Positions 56,589 to 64,000 of a stretch of DNA of 64,000 bases are shown in pieces. The first letter of the stretch is position 1. Each line of letters starts with the position of its first letter. A program made the translations under genes and the position numbers. This DNA is from Cribrihabitans_A pelagius (lineage in GTDB: Bacteria > Pseudomonadota > Alphaproteobacteria > Rhodobacterales > Rhodobacteraceae): assembly GCF_048820915.1 (NCBI RefSeq), contig NZ_JBMERR010000001.1, forward strand, positions 248,001 to 312,000, written 5' to 3'. The notes beneath the pieces were generated by a model. The model made no database searches. It saw only the letters and a list, made by a program, of their open reading frames with translations, and was not told the origin of the DNA.

Positions 56589-57613
56589 GCGCGCCGCCCT
56601 TCATAGCGGATGCGCGGGTCAAGCAGCATCAGCAGCACGTCCGAGACCATCGTGCCGATCAGCGTCAGAAGGGCCACGAACATCAGCACAAAGCCTGAAA
56701 GGAACATGTCCTGCGTCTTCAGCGCGGTGAGCAGGGTGGGGCCGATGGTCTGCAGCCCCAGCACCACCGAGACCAGAACCGAGCCCGAGATCATCGCAGG
56801 CAGCAGGTTGCCGATGTCTGCGACAAAGGGGTTGAAGGCCACCCGCAGCGGGTATTTCGTCAGCATCCGCGACGGGCTCAGCCCCTTGGCAATGGCGGTC
56901 TCCACATAAGGCTTGCCCAGTTCGTCCAGCATATTGGCCCTCAGCCGCTGCATCATCGCCGAGGCGCCGGCGGTGCCGATCACGAAGGTGGGCACGATCA
57001 GGTGGGTGAGGATCGACTTCATCTTCTCCCAGTTCATCGCCACGCCTTCGAACTGCGGGTCCATCAGCCCGCCGATCGGCAGGTCGAACCAGCGGTGGCC
57101 GTAGTAGAACAGGATCAGCGCCAGCAGGAAGTTGGGCGTCGCAAGGCCGAGGTAACCGACAAAGGCGGTGGTGTAATCGACCCAGGTGCGCGAGCGCGCC
57201 GCCGCGATCACCCCGAGCGGCAGCGCCACCACATAGACAAAAAGCACCGCCGCCAGGTTCACCAGCACGGTAAGCCAGAGACTGTCGCCGACGATCTCCG
57301 CCACCGGGCGGTCGAATTCGAAGGACCAGCCGAAATTGCCCTGGATCATGCCGGAAAACCCGTGCGGGCCGGGCATGAAGCCCATCCAGATCATGTATTG
57401 CTGCCACAGGGGCTTATCGAGCGCATATTCGCGGCGCAGGAATTCGGCCTTGTCGACGCCTGCGGACTGCCCCGAGGCCCTGAGTTCGGCGATCTGGTTC
57501 GACAGGTAGTCGCCGGGCGGCAGGTTGATGATGACGAAGACCAGCACCGAAACCGCCAGGAGCGTCAGCAGCATGGTGCCAAAGCGGTAGAGGGTGTAGC
57601 GCAGGATCTCCAT
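56585..57613 (-). CDS. Oligopeptide-type ABC transporter permease (OppB/YejB-like)
   Basis: This 342-residue permease starts MEILRYTLYRFGTMLLTLLA and carries FVIINLPPGDYLSNQ, six predicted helices and the EAA-type loop ANMLDELGKPYVETAIAKGL. The start at 57613 shares one base with the binding-protein stop. The uptake substrate is probably a peptide or a similar small organic compound. Confidence 0.9.
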   Translation of the reverse strand: MEILRYTLYRFGTMLLTLLAVSVLVFVIINLPPGDYLSNQIAELRASGQSAGVDKAEFLRREYALDKPLWQQYMIWMGFMPGPHGFSGMIQGNFGWSFEFDRPVAEIVGDSLWLTVLVNLAAVLFVYVVALPLGVIAAARSRTWVDYTTAFVGYLGLATPNFLLALILFYYGHRWFDLPIGGLMDPQFEGVAMNWEKMKSILTHLIVPTFVIGTAGASAMMQRLRANMLDELGKPYVETAIAKGLSPSRMLTKYPLRVAFNPFVADIGNLLPAMISGSVLVSVVLGLQTIGPTLLTALKTQDMFLSGFVLMFVALLTLIGTMVSDVLLMLLDPRIRYEGRRA

Positions 57614-59547
57614 CAGCCGTCGCCGTCCTCGAAGAAAAACTCGTCCGGCCGGTAGATGCCGAAATGCGCTCCCGGATCCCAGGCCCAGAGGCCTTCCTTG
57701 GGCACATTGCGCAGGCGGTTGCTGACCACCACCGGCTGCGGCGCGGCGGCGACGATGCCGATGGCATAGACCTGGTCGGCGTGGATCTCCAGCATCTGCC
57801 GCCAGACCGCGGCTCGGGCCTCGTCGGTGGTGGCGTTGTTCCACTCCTCGTTGAGCCGCATCAGCTCCTGCGCCGGTTCCATGTCGGGCGGCTCGCCCGC
57901 GGCGCCGCCGGTCTGGTAGTACTGGCCCCATTTCGGCCAGGACAGGAACACCTGATCGGTCGGCGCCAGGTAGATCGGCGAGGTATAGGCCTGCGGCAGC
58001 CCGTTGTCCCAGCCGTACCAGGCCGAGGCCATGGTGGTGCCGGAGAACACCCGGTTGCGCAGGATGTCGCGGTCCAGGGGCCGCATCACCAGCTTGACCC
58101 CGACGTCGCGCCAGTCGTCGGTGATGATCTGCAGCGCGTTCTCGACCTCCTCGCGCTCACCCGCGGTCTCGATGATCAGCTCCATCTTGCGCCCGTCCGG
58201 CAGGCGGCGGATGCCGTAGGCGTCGCGCTCGGCCAGCCCCGCTTCGTCCAGCAGGCGGTTGGCTTGTTCCGGGTCGAAGCTGGCCCAGGCATCGCGCAGG
58301 GCCGGGTCGAAGAGCGCGCTTTGCTCCAGCACGGTCATCGCGCCGGGTTCCGCAAGATCGAAATACAGCGCCCGGTTGATGGCCTTGCGGTTGATCGCCA
58401 GCGACAGCGCCCGGCGCACCCGCACGTCGCGCAACAGCGCGCGCCAGACCGGATCGTTGGAATTGAGGTTGGGGTAGATCGCGATCTGCGAGGCGGCACC
58501 GCTCTTCCACAGGTAGGTGGTGTAGCCGGCCCCGTCCTTCTCCCCCTTGCGCAGGATCGGAATGTCGCGGAAACCCAGCCCCCGGGCCTGCAGGTCGGTC
58601 TCGCCTGCGTTGGACTTGGCCGCGACCAGCCCGGGCGCCACGATCTCCATCTCCACCGTGTCGATATAGGGCAGCTGCACGCCGCGGCTGTCGATGCGGT
58701 GGAAATAGGGGTTGCGCACGAAATTGTGGCGGATGCGCTTGCCGGGGGAAGCGTTGATCCAGGGTTGCAGCGTGGGCAGCGCGTGATTGTCGAACTTGTA
58801 CATGTTGTCGTACTTGTTGTGCAGCGCGGCCCAGCTTTTCACGCGGGTGTACTCGACCTCCTCGGCCAGGGTTTCGGGCGCGGCGTAATCGGCGTGGAAC
58901 TGCTTGAGATAGGCAGAAGGCCGGTAGATGAAGGGCGGCCGGGCTTGGGCCAGCAGATGCAGGAAGCCGGGGTTGGGGTCCTCCCACTCGTAGATCACTG
59001 TGGCGGCGTCCGGGAAGCTCGCCTGCGGCAGTTTGCCGTTCACATGCATGAAATCGGGCGGGCCGACCGGGCTCAGAAGCGGGTTGTTGGCGACATCTTT
59101 CCACCAGTACTCGAAATCGGCCGAGGTGAAGGGCGAGCCATCGGACCATCGGTGGCCGGGGCGCAGCTTCAGCGTGTAGCGGCGGTTGTTCTCGTTCTCG
59201 AAGTCCAGCAGGATGTCGGGCTTGAGCTGAAAGCCCTCGTCATAACCCGCGAGCCTTGCATAGCCGTAAACCACCATCTGGCGGATGTCCTTGGAGCGGG
59301 TGACCATGGTGTTGAGTGTGCCGCCCTGCACGCCGAATTCGCGGCCCTTGGCCGCCAGGTCGACCACCAACGGCACCTCGGGCAGGCGTTTCTCGACCGG
59401 CGGCATATAGCCCGCCTTCACCTCGGTCGCCCAGAAGCTGCTTTCCTGCGGCTCCGGGCTCTGCGCGGCGGCGGCGAGGGGCGCCAGGCAGCAGGCGGCC
59501 AGAATGGGCAGAGACTTGGCCAGGAGTGTCTTGGGGAAATCAAGCAT
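57613..59547 (-). CDS. ABC transporter substrate-binding protein (SBP_bac_5 type)
   Basis: This 644-residue periplasmic protein has a signal peptide (residues 1-28, LAKSLPILAACCLAPLAAAA). The family motif region RYTLKLRPGHRWSDGSPFTS is near residue 130, with RRALSLAINRKAINRALYFD near 390. It is long for the family but like YejA-type members. It lies between the ATPase (8-bp overlap) and OppB-like permease. The ligand is unknown. Confidence 0.9.
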   Translation of the reverse strand: MLDFPKTLLAKSLPILAACCLAPLAAAAQSPEPQESSFWATEVKAGYMPPVEKRLPEVPLVVDLAAKGREFGVQGGTLNTMVTRSKDIRQMVVYGYARLAGYDEGFQLKPDILLDFENENNRRYTLKLRPGHRWSDGSPFTSADFEYWWKDVANNPLLSPVGPPDFMHVNGKLPQASFPDAATVIYEWEDPNPGFLHLLAQARPPFIYRPSAYLKQFHADYAAPETLAEEVEYTRVKSWAALHNKYDNMYKFDNHALPTLQPWINASPGKRIRHNFVRNPYFHRIDSRGVQLPYIDTVEMEIVAPGLVAAKSNAGETDLQARGLGFRDIPILRKGEKDGAGYTTYLWKSGAASQIAIYPNLNSNDPVWRALLRDVRVRRALSLAINRKAINRALYFDLAEPGAMTVLEQSALFDPALRDAWASFDPEQANRLLDEAGLAERDAYGIRRLPDGRKMELIIETAGEREEVENALQIITDDWRDVGVKLVMRPLDRDILRNRVFSGTTMASAWYGWDNGLPQAYTSPIYLAPTDQVFLSWPKWGQYYQTGGAAGEPPDMEPAQELMRLNEEWNNATTDEARAAVWRQMLEIHADQVYAIGIVAAAPQPVVVSNRLRNVPKEGLWAWDPGAHFGIYRPDEFFFEDGDG

Positions 59548-61321
59548 GGCAACGTACCTTGTGGCCGGGTTCCAGGTGCCGCAGGTTCACCAGCGGCGGG
59601 GCCTCGGCGCCGGTGAAGCGGAACTGCTCGGGCCAGCATTCGGGTGCGCCCGCGCCTTGCGCCACCAGTTTCAGGTCGATGGGCCGGGCCGGGTCCGGCT
59701 CCGGCTGGGCCGCGATCAGCGCCTTGGTGTAGGGGTGCTGGGGGTTGTAGAACAGGGTTTCCGGCGGCGCCTGCTCGACGATCAGCCCGCGCCGCATCAC
59801 CGCCACCTCATCGGCGATGCGCGCCACCACCGCCAGATCGTGGCTGATGAACAGATAGGACAGGTTCTGCCGGTCGCGGATCTCTTCCAGGAGCCGCAGG
59901 ATCTGCTCCTGCACCGATACATCAAGGGCCGAGGTGGGTTCGTCGCAGACGATCAGCGAGGGCTCCAGCATCAGCGCCCGCGCAATCGACAGCCGCTGCC
60001 GCTGGCCGCCGGAGAAGGCATGCGGGTAGCGTTTCAGCATGTCCGGCGGCAGCCCCACCAGCCGCAGCATCTCGGCTGCCTTCTCGCGGCGTTCGGCGCG
60101 GGTGCCGATGCCGTGGATCTCCAGGGGCTCCACCATCGTGTTCTGGATCCGCATCCGCGGCGACAGCGAGGAATAGGGATCCTGGAACACCATCTGCGCC
60201 TGGCGCTGGAAGGCGGTGCGCTGGGCGCGGTCCATCGCGTGCACCGCTACCGGCTCCGCGCCCTTCTCCGGCCGGAACAGGATTTCGCCGCCTTCATCCG
60301 GCGGCTCCGCTCCCAGCGCGATGCGCGCCGCGGTGGTCTTGCCCGAGCCGCTTTCGCCGACGATGGCCAGCGTCTCCCCGCGCGACAGGCGCAGGTCAAT
60401 GCCGCGGCAGGCGTGGATGCGCACCGGTGCCTGCCAGCCCTTGCCGGCTCTCAGCGTATAGGTCTTGGAAACCGCTTTCATCTCCAGGATCACGTCTTCG
60501 CGGCCGGGCGGCACGCCGACCACGGCCTCGTCCGGGATCTCGGGCGCGGCGTCGAACAGCGCCTTGGTATAGGGGTGCGCCGGGGCGCTCAGCAGCGCCT
60601 CGGTGCTGCCCGCCTCCATCACCCGGCCCCTGTGCATCACCACCACCTGCTCGGCCATGTTGGCAACCACGCCAAGGTCGTGGGTGACCAGGATCATCGC
60701 CATGCCGGTTTCGCGCTGCAGCTCCTTCATCAGACCCAGAACCTGCGCCTGGGTGGTGACATCGAGCGCGGTGGTCGGCTCGTCCGCGATCAGCAGCGCC
60801 GGGCGGGCCACCATTGCCATCGCGATCATCGCGCGCTGCCGCATGCCGCCGGAGAGCTCGAAGGGGTAGGATTTGTAGATGCTCTCGGGGTCCGGGAAGC
60901 CGACCCGCTCGAAACACTCCAGCACTATCTTGCGCGCCGCCTGGCCGCGCTTGCCGCCGTGCAGCCGCAGCACTTCCACCACCTGGTTGCCGATCCGGTG
61001 CAGCGGTGACAGCGAGCGCATCGGCTCCTGGAAGATCATCGAGATGGTGTTGCCGCGGATGTCGCGCAGCTGGCGCTCGTCCACTTGCAGCAGGTCCAGC
61101 TTGTCGCCATGCCGCTCCAGCAGCGCGCGCCCCGAGCGGATCTGCGCCGTGCGCGGCAGGATGCGCAGCACCGCGCGGCAGGAGATCGTCTTGCCCGAGC
61201 CGCTCTCGCCCACCAGCGCCAGGGTTTCGCCCGGCTGCACGGCAAAGCTCACATCGCGGACGACCGGGTCGTCCTTGCCGAAGCCGATGCTGAGATTTTC
61301 GACAGACAGCAGCGGGCGCAT
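59540..61321 (-). CDS. Fused dipeptide-type ABC transporter ATPase (YejF-like)
   Basis: This 593-residue protein has two ABC domains, each with its own Walker A (GESGSGKTISCRA near 38; GESGSGKTTAARI near 320), signature (LSGGMRQRAMIAMAM; FSGGQRQRLSIARAL) and Walker B (LLIADEPTTALD; LIVCDEPTSALD). It ends with the zinc/iron-sulfur-like tail PPLVNLRHLEPGHKVRCHA. It heads the operon ATPase - binding protein - two permeases - CoA-transferase-like. A TetR-family gene is divergent, 279 bp away. Confidence 0.92.
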   Translation of the reverse strand: MRPLLSVENLSIGFGKDDPVVRDVSFAVQPGETLALVGESGSGKTISCRAVLRILPRTAQIRSGRALLERHGDKLDLLQVDERQLRDIRGNTISMIFQEPMRSLSPLHRIGNQVVEVLRLHGGKRGQAARKIVLECFERVGFPDPESIYKSYPFELSGGMRQRAMIAMAMVARPALLIADEPTTALDVTTQAQVLGLMKELQRETGMAMILVTHDLGVVANMAEQVVVMHRGRVMEAGSTEALLSAPAHPYTKALFDAAPEIPDEAVVGVPPGREDVILEMKAVSKTYTLRAGKGWQAPVRIHACRGIDLRLSRGETLAIVGESGSGKTTAARIALGAEPPDEGGEILFRPEKGAEPVAVHAMDRAQRTAFQRQAQMVFQDPYSSLSPRMRIQNTMVEPLEIHGIGTRAERREKAAEMLRLVGLPPDMLKRYPHAFSGGQRQRLSIARALMLEPSLIVCDEPTSALDVSVQEQILRLLEEIRDRQNLSYLFISHDLAVVARIADEVAVMRRGLIVEQAPPETLFYNPQHPYTKALIAAQPEPDPARPIDLKLVAQGAGAPECWPEQFRFTGAEAPPLVNLRHLEPGHKVRCHA

Positions 61322-61489
61322 TCAGCCCCGCCCGCCCGCCGGATGCGCGGCGCACATGATCCGTTGGCTCCCCTGATTTTTGCATCACCTTCGCGCGGGG
61401 CGGGTTCATTAGTCAAACCCCAATTGGACAGAGGCCGGTGGCGAAAGGGAAATTTGATGCCGGATTGCTGGCAGAGAGGGGTGCGGGCC

Positions 61490-61505
61490 GTCACATTCAC
61501 GTGAC
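61490..61505. promoter_or_regulatory. Inverted repeat in the TetR / ABC divergent gap
   Basis: GTCAC (61490-61494) and GTGAC (61501-61505) are separated by ATTCAC, a short operator-like palindrome 96 bp before the TetR-family start and 168 bp before the ATPase start. The rest of the 279-bp gap shows nothing else. Confidence 0.4.
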
Positions 61506-61600
61506 GCTCCGGGAGACTTTGGGCGTGCCGTATTTGCCGTCTTGGCCGGGGCGGGCAGGAGCAGTAGGAAGAAAAGGCAACAGAAGGCGAGGGGCGGCCG

Positions 61601-62266
61601 ATGGCGCAAAAACCTGTTCTGCACCGGGACAACCCGGAGGCCGAGCCGCTGGTCGGCAACATCAAGGTGACGCGCGGGGATTGGCTTAACGTCGCCATGG
61701 ACGTGCTGATCTCGGACGGGGTGGAGCAGGTGAAGGTGCTGGCGCTGGCCGAGCGGATGCAGGTCTCGCGCTCCTCCTTCTACTGGTATTTCAAATCGCG
61801 CCAGGACTTGCTGGACGCGCTGCTGAAAACATGGGAGCAGACCAATACCGCGGGCATGGTGGCCCAGGCCGAGGCGCCGGCCGCGACCGTCACCGGCGCA
61901 GTGCTGAACGTCTTCCGCTGCATCGCCAACCCGGCACTTTTCAACACGGCGCTGGATTTCGCGGTGCGCGACTGGTCGCGCCGCTCGGGCAAGGTGCGCA
62001 GCCTGATGGACCGCTCCGACGCCCGCCGGGTGGCGGCGCTGACCGCGATGTTCGCCCGCTACGGCTGCCCCGAGCGCGAAGCGGTGACGCGGGCCAAGGT
62101 GCTCTACTACATGCAGCTCGGCTACGACATGGCAGAGCCGAACGAAAGCTACACCCACCGGCTGGAGATGACGCCGGAATACCTGAAGGTCTTCACCGGC
62201 CAGGAGCCGCAGCCGCAGGAGATGGCCGAGTTCACCGAGTTCACCCGCCGCCACTGGGACGTTTGA
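61601..62266 (+). CDS. TetR/AcrR-family regulator
   Basis: This 221-residue protein has an N-terminal helix-turn-helix (VTRGDWLNVAMDVLISDGVE then VKVLALAERMQVSRSSFYWYFKSRQDLLDALL, residues about 22-70) and a helical ligand domain. The ATG at 61601 has GAGGGG ahead. It is divergent from the ABC operon and probably controls it through the shared 279-bp gap. Ligand unknown. Confidence 0.85.
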   Translation: MAQKPVLHRDNPEAEPLVGNIKVTRGDWLNVAMDVLISDGVEQVKVLALAERMQVSRSSFYWYFKSRQDLLDALLKTWEQTNTAGMVAQAEAPAATVTGAVLNVFRCIANPALFNTALDFAVRDWSRRSGKVRSLMDRSDARRVAALTAMFARYGCPEREAVTRAKVLYYMQLGYDMAEPNESYTHRLEMTPEYLKVFTGQEPQPQEMAEFTEFTRRHWDV

Positions 62267-62316
62267 CCCGGGAGGCTTTTCCGACCGGAGAGCACGTCTT
62301 CGCCTGCCGCGAACAA

Positions 62317-62492
62317 CAAGCCGCGCATCGCCGCCGCGCGCGGAGGCGATCCCAACGGAAATGGCTGGCAATTTATGTCCGCCAAGTCCGTACGACTTTT
62401 CGAGGTACCGCCCAGCCGCAGCCAAATCGCCACCGCGTGGGGGCGCGGCGGCGATGCGCGGCGGCCTTCGCCCTTGTTCCGCGCCGGGGGCA
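62317..62492. repeat. Type I dispersed repeat, long copy
   Basis: This copy aligns along its length with 20530-20706; see that entry for shared blocks. It fills most of the gap between the TetR-family stop (62266) and the terminator at 62512. Confidence 0.8.
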
Positions 62493-62511
62493 GTCCGTAG
62501 CGGGCAAAAAG

Positions 62512-62534
62512 AGGGGCCGCGTGCTGCGGCCCCT
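62512..62534 (-). terminator. Rho-independent terminator after the indolepyruvate oxidoreductase gene
   Basis: AGGGGCCGC (62512-62520) pairs with GCGGCCCCT (62526-62534) around GTGCT. On the minus strand it is followed by CTTTTTGCC. It lies 26 bp beyond the gene's stop at 62560. Confidence 0.85.
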
Positions 62535-62559
62535 GAATAAGCGCTTGCTCTGTCTATGC

Positions 62560-64000
62560 TCAGATCGCGGAGAGCTGCGTCCCGGCCTCAGCCCGCACCT
62601 TGCGCGCCGCTTCCAGCCGCACCGGGCCGTAGCCGCGGATCTCCATCGGCGCTTTCAGAACCGCCAGGCAGGCGTCGTGCTTCTGGGCGCTGTAACCCTT
62701 GGCGACCTTCTCCAGCGCGGCCTCGTACCAGGCCAGCAGGTCGCGGTGCAGCCGCGCTTCCTCGTGGTAGCCGAAGATGTTGAAGGCGCTGCCGCGCAGG
62801 CGCTTGCCCTTCGCCATCAGGTTCAGCGCCGGACGCAGCCAGGCCCCGAAGGCGCGTTTCTTCGGCCGCCCTCGGGCGTCCTTCTTCCAGTTCAGGAGCG
62901 GCGGGGCGAGGTGGTATTTCACCGTGAAATCGCCCTCGAACTCGTGGTCGATCTGATGCGCAAAGGCCGCGCTGGTGAGCAGCCGGGCGACTTCGTACTC
63001 GTCCTTGTAGGCCATCAGCTTGAACAGCGAGCGCGCGGCGGCCGCGGTCAGCTCCTCTTGCGCCGGGCCGGGCAGCGCCTTGCGGAACCGCTCCAGTGCG
63101 GCGGTGTAACGCTCGGAATAATCCATGTCCTGATAGCCGGTGAGGAAGGTGGCGCGGCGGCCGATCAGCGCGTCCAGCGTCTCGGTCTTCTCCGGCTCCT
63201 CCTCGTAGAACTCCGCCACCAGTTTCGGGTCGGCCGCCATCGCGCGGCCGACGGCAAAGGCCAGCCGGTTCTTTTCGATCGCCACTCCATTGAGCTCGAT
63301 CGCCTGATCGAGCGCGCCCGCGCTCACCGGCACCAGCCCCTTCTGCCAGGCAAAGCCCAGCATCATCACGTTGGCCAGCACCGCATCGCCCATCAGCGTC
63401 TCCGCCGCCTCGTTGGCGTTGAAACCCGAGAGGTTCTCCGCCCCGACCGCTTCGGCGATGGTCTTCTCGCGCACGCCGGCCATCAGGTCGGCATCGCGGC
63501 GCAGCACCAAATCGCCCGTGGGCATCTCGGCCCGGTTCAGAACCACCTTGGTGCCGTGGTGGTAGTGGACAGAAGCCTTTGGCGCCGAGCTCACCACCAC
63601 GTCGCAGCCGATCACCGCATCCGCGGCGGCCTCGCCGATGCGGACCTGGTTGAGGCTCTCGGGGCTGGCCGACAGGCGGATGTAGCTGAGCACAGTGCCG
63701 AACTTCTGCGCAAAGCCGGTGAAGTCCAGCACGCTCGACCCCTTGCCCTCCAGATGAGCTGCCATGGTGATCAGCGCACCCACAGTGACGACCCCGGTGC
63801 CGCCGACGCCGGTGACCAGCAGATCGAAGGGCTCCTTCAGCGACGGCAGCTCGGGCGCGGGCAGCTTGGCGGTCAGTTTCGCCGCATCCAGCCCCGCCCG
63901 CTGCGTCTTGCGCCGCGTGGCGCCCTCGACGGTGACGAAGCTGGGGCAGAAGCCGTTCAGGCAGGAGAAATCCTTGTTGCAGGTCGACAGGTTGATCTTG
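62560..64000 (-). CDS. Indolepyruvate ferredoxin oxidoreductase, fused type (C-terminal part; 5' end outside window)
   Basis: About 480 residues are visible; the frame is open to the right edge. It begins in a Cys-rich segment, KINLSTCNKDFSCLNGFCPS, followed by the gamma-type domain FDLLVTGVGGTGVVTVGALI and DFTGFAQKFGTVLSYIRLSA, then a DUF6537-like C-terminal domain (GYQDMDYSERYTAALERFRK). The enzyme oxidatively decarboxylates aryl pyruvates from aromatic amino acids. The whole protein is usually about 1130-1150 residues, so more than half lies outside. A clear terminator follows. Confidence 0.92.
   Translation of the reverse strand, partial: KINLSTCNKDFSCLNGFCPSFVTVEGATRRKTQRAGLDAAKLTAKLPAPELPSLKEPFDLLVTGVGGTGVVTVGALITMAAHLEGKGSSVLDFTGFAQKFGTVLSYIRLSASPESLNQVRIGEAAADAVIGCDVVVSSAPKASVHYHHGTKVVLNRAEMPTGDLVLRRDADLMAGVREKTIAEAVGAENLSGFNANEAAETLMGDAVLANVMMLGFAWQKGLVPVSAGALDQAIELNGVAIEKNRLAFAVGRAMAADPKLVAEFYEEEPEKTETLDALIGRRATFLTGYQDMDYSERYTAALERFRKALPGPAQEELTAAAARSLFKLMAYKDEYEVARLLTSAAFAHQIDHEFEGDFTVKYHLAPPLLNWKKDARGRPKKRAFGAWLRPALNLMAKGKRLRGSAFNIFGYHEEARLHRDLLAWYEAALEKVAKGYSAQKHDACLAVLKAPMEIRGYGPVRLEAARKVRAEAGTQLSAI

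Noticed and set aside
57664..59616. A 650-codon plus-strand frame opposite the binding-protein gene
   Set aside because: Shadow frame; the minus strand has a signal peptide and SBP_bac_5 motifs.
1..64000. CRISPR arrays, tRNA or rRNA genes, prophage or insertion sequences
   Set aside because: No regularly spaced repeats, no cloverleaf with a credible anticodon, no transposase or integrase motif was found on either strand.

Overview
The window is GC-rich, densely packed DNA (about 66% GC by eye) from an alphaproteobacterium, most likely a marine Rhodobacteraceae of the Roseobacter group (Leisingera/Phaeobacter/Ruegeria type). The reasons are gene content and order: taurine genes (tauR, xsc, tpa) beside a Soe-type sulfite dehydrogenase, a zwf-edd-eda Entner-Doudoroff operon, a C-P lyase operon, an indolepyruvate oxidoreductase, and short dispersed GC-rich intergenic repeats. 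No rRNA, tRNA, CRISPR array, integrase or insertion sequence was seen.

Region 1 (1-18901) centres on sulfonates. A minus-strand operon xsc - TSUP exporter - ackA - soeA - soeB - soeC takes sulfoacetaldehyde to acetyl phosphate plus sulfite, then to acetate plus ATP and to sulfate. It is followed by a partial AhpD-like gene. tauR (MocR type) lies just upstream, and tpa (taurine:pyruvate aminotransferase) lies about 6 kb further on. Between tauR and tpa sit an arsR-arsP pair, an orphan flavin-dependent halogenase and a GNAT gene. Three pairs of direct repeats of the form CTGGMCYTAR lie before xsc, before tpa and between tauR and arsR; they look like TauR operators. Divergent from tpa is a BKACE-aminotransferase pair of unknown substrate.

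Region 2 (18974-36012) holds a small methyltransferase with a hairpin-masked ribosome site, a DsbA/FrnE-like thiol oxidoreductase, zwf-edd-eda with a CceR/GntR-like operator, a class III CoA-transferase, a gtr-like surface-sugar cluster (GT2, GtrA, methyltransferase, membrane glycosyltransferase) behind a CtrA-type box, nadA-nadB-nadC, and a tungstate importer tupB-tupC-tupA.

Region 3 (36353-44330) is phosphonate catabolism: phnF divergent from phnG-H-I-J-K-L-N, then a convergent DUF1045 2H-phosphoesterase and a separate phnM. Strong hairpins lie between phnI and phnJ, and a 20-bp AT palindrome plus a hairpin between phnJ and phnK.

Region 4 (44446-50965) is a compact seven-gene operon: four glycosyltransferases, a histidine phosphatase, a polysaccharide deacetylase-like protein and a methyltransferase. 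I recognise no described pathway for it, and it is my best candidate for an undescribed system.

Region 5 (51387-64000) holds a large MscS channel, a repeat-rich gap, an oligopeptide-type ABC operon (ATPase, binding protein, two permeases) ending in an unusual CoA-transferase-like gene, a divergent TetR-family regulator, and the 3' part of an indolepyruvate ferredoxin oxidoreductase gene that runs off the window. Two families of dispersed intergenic repeats recur across the window.
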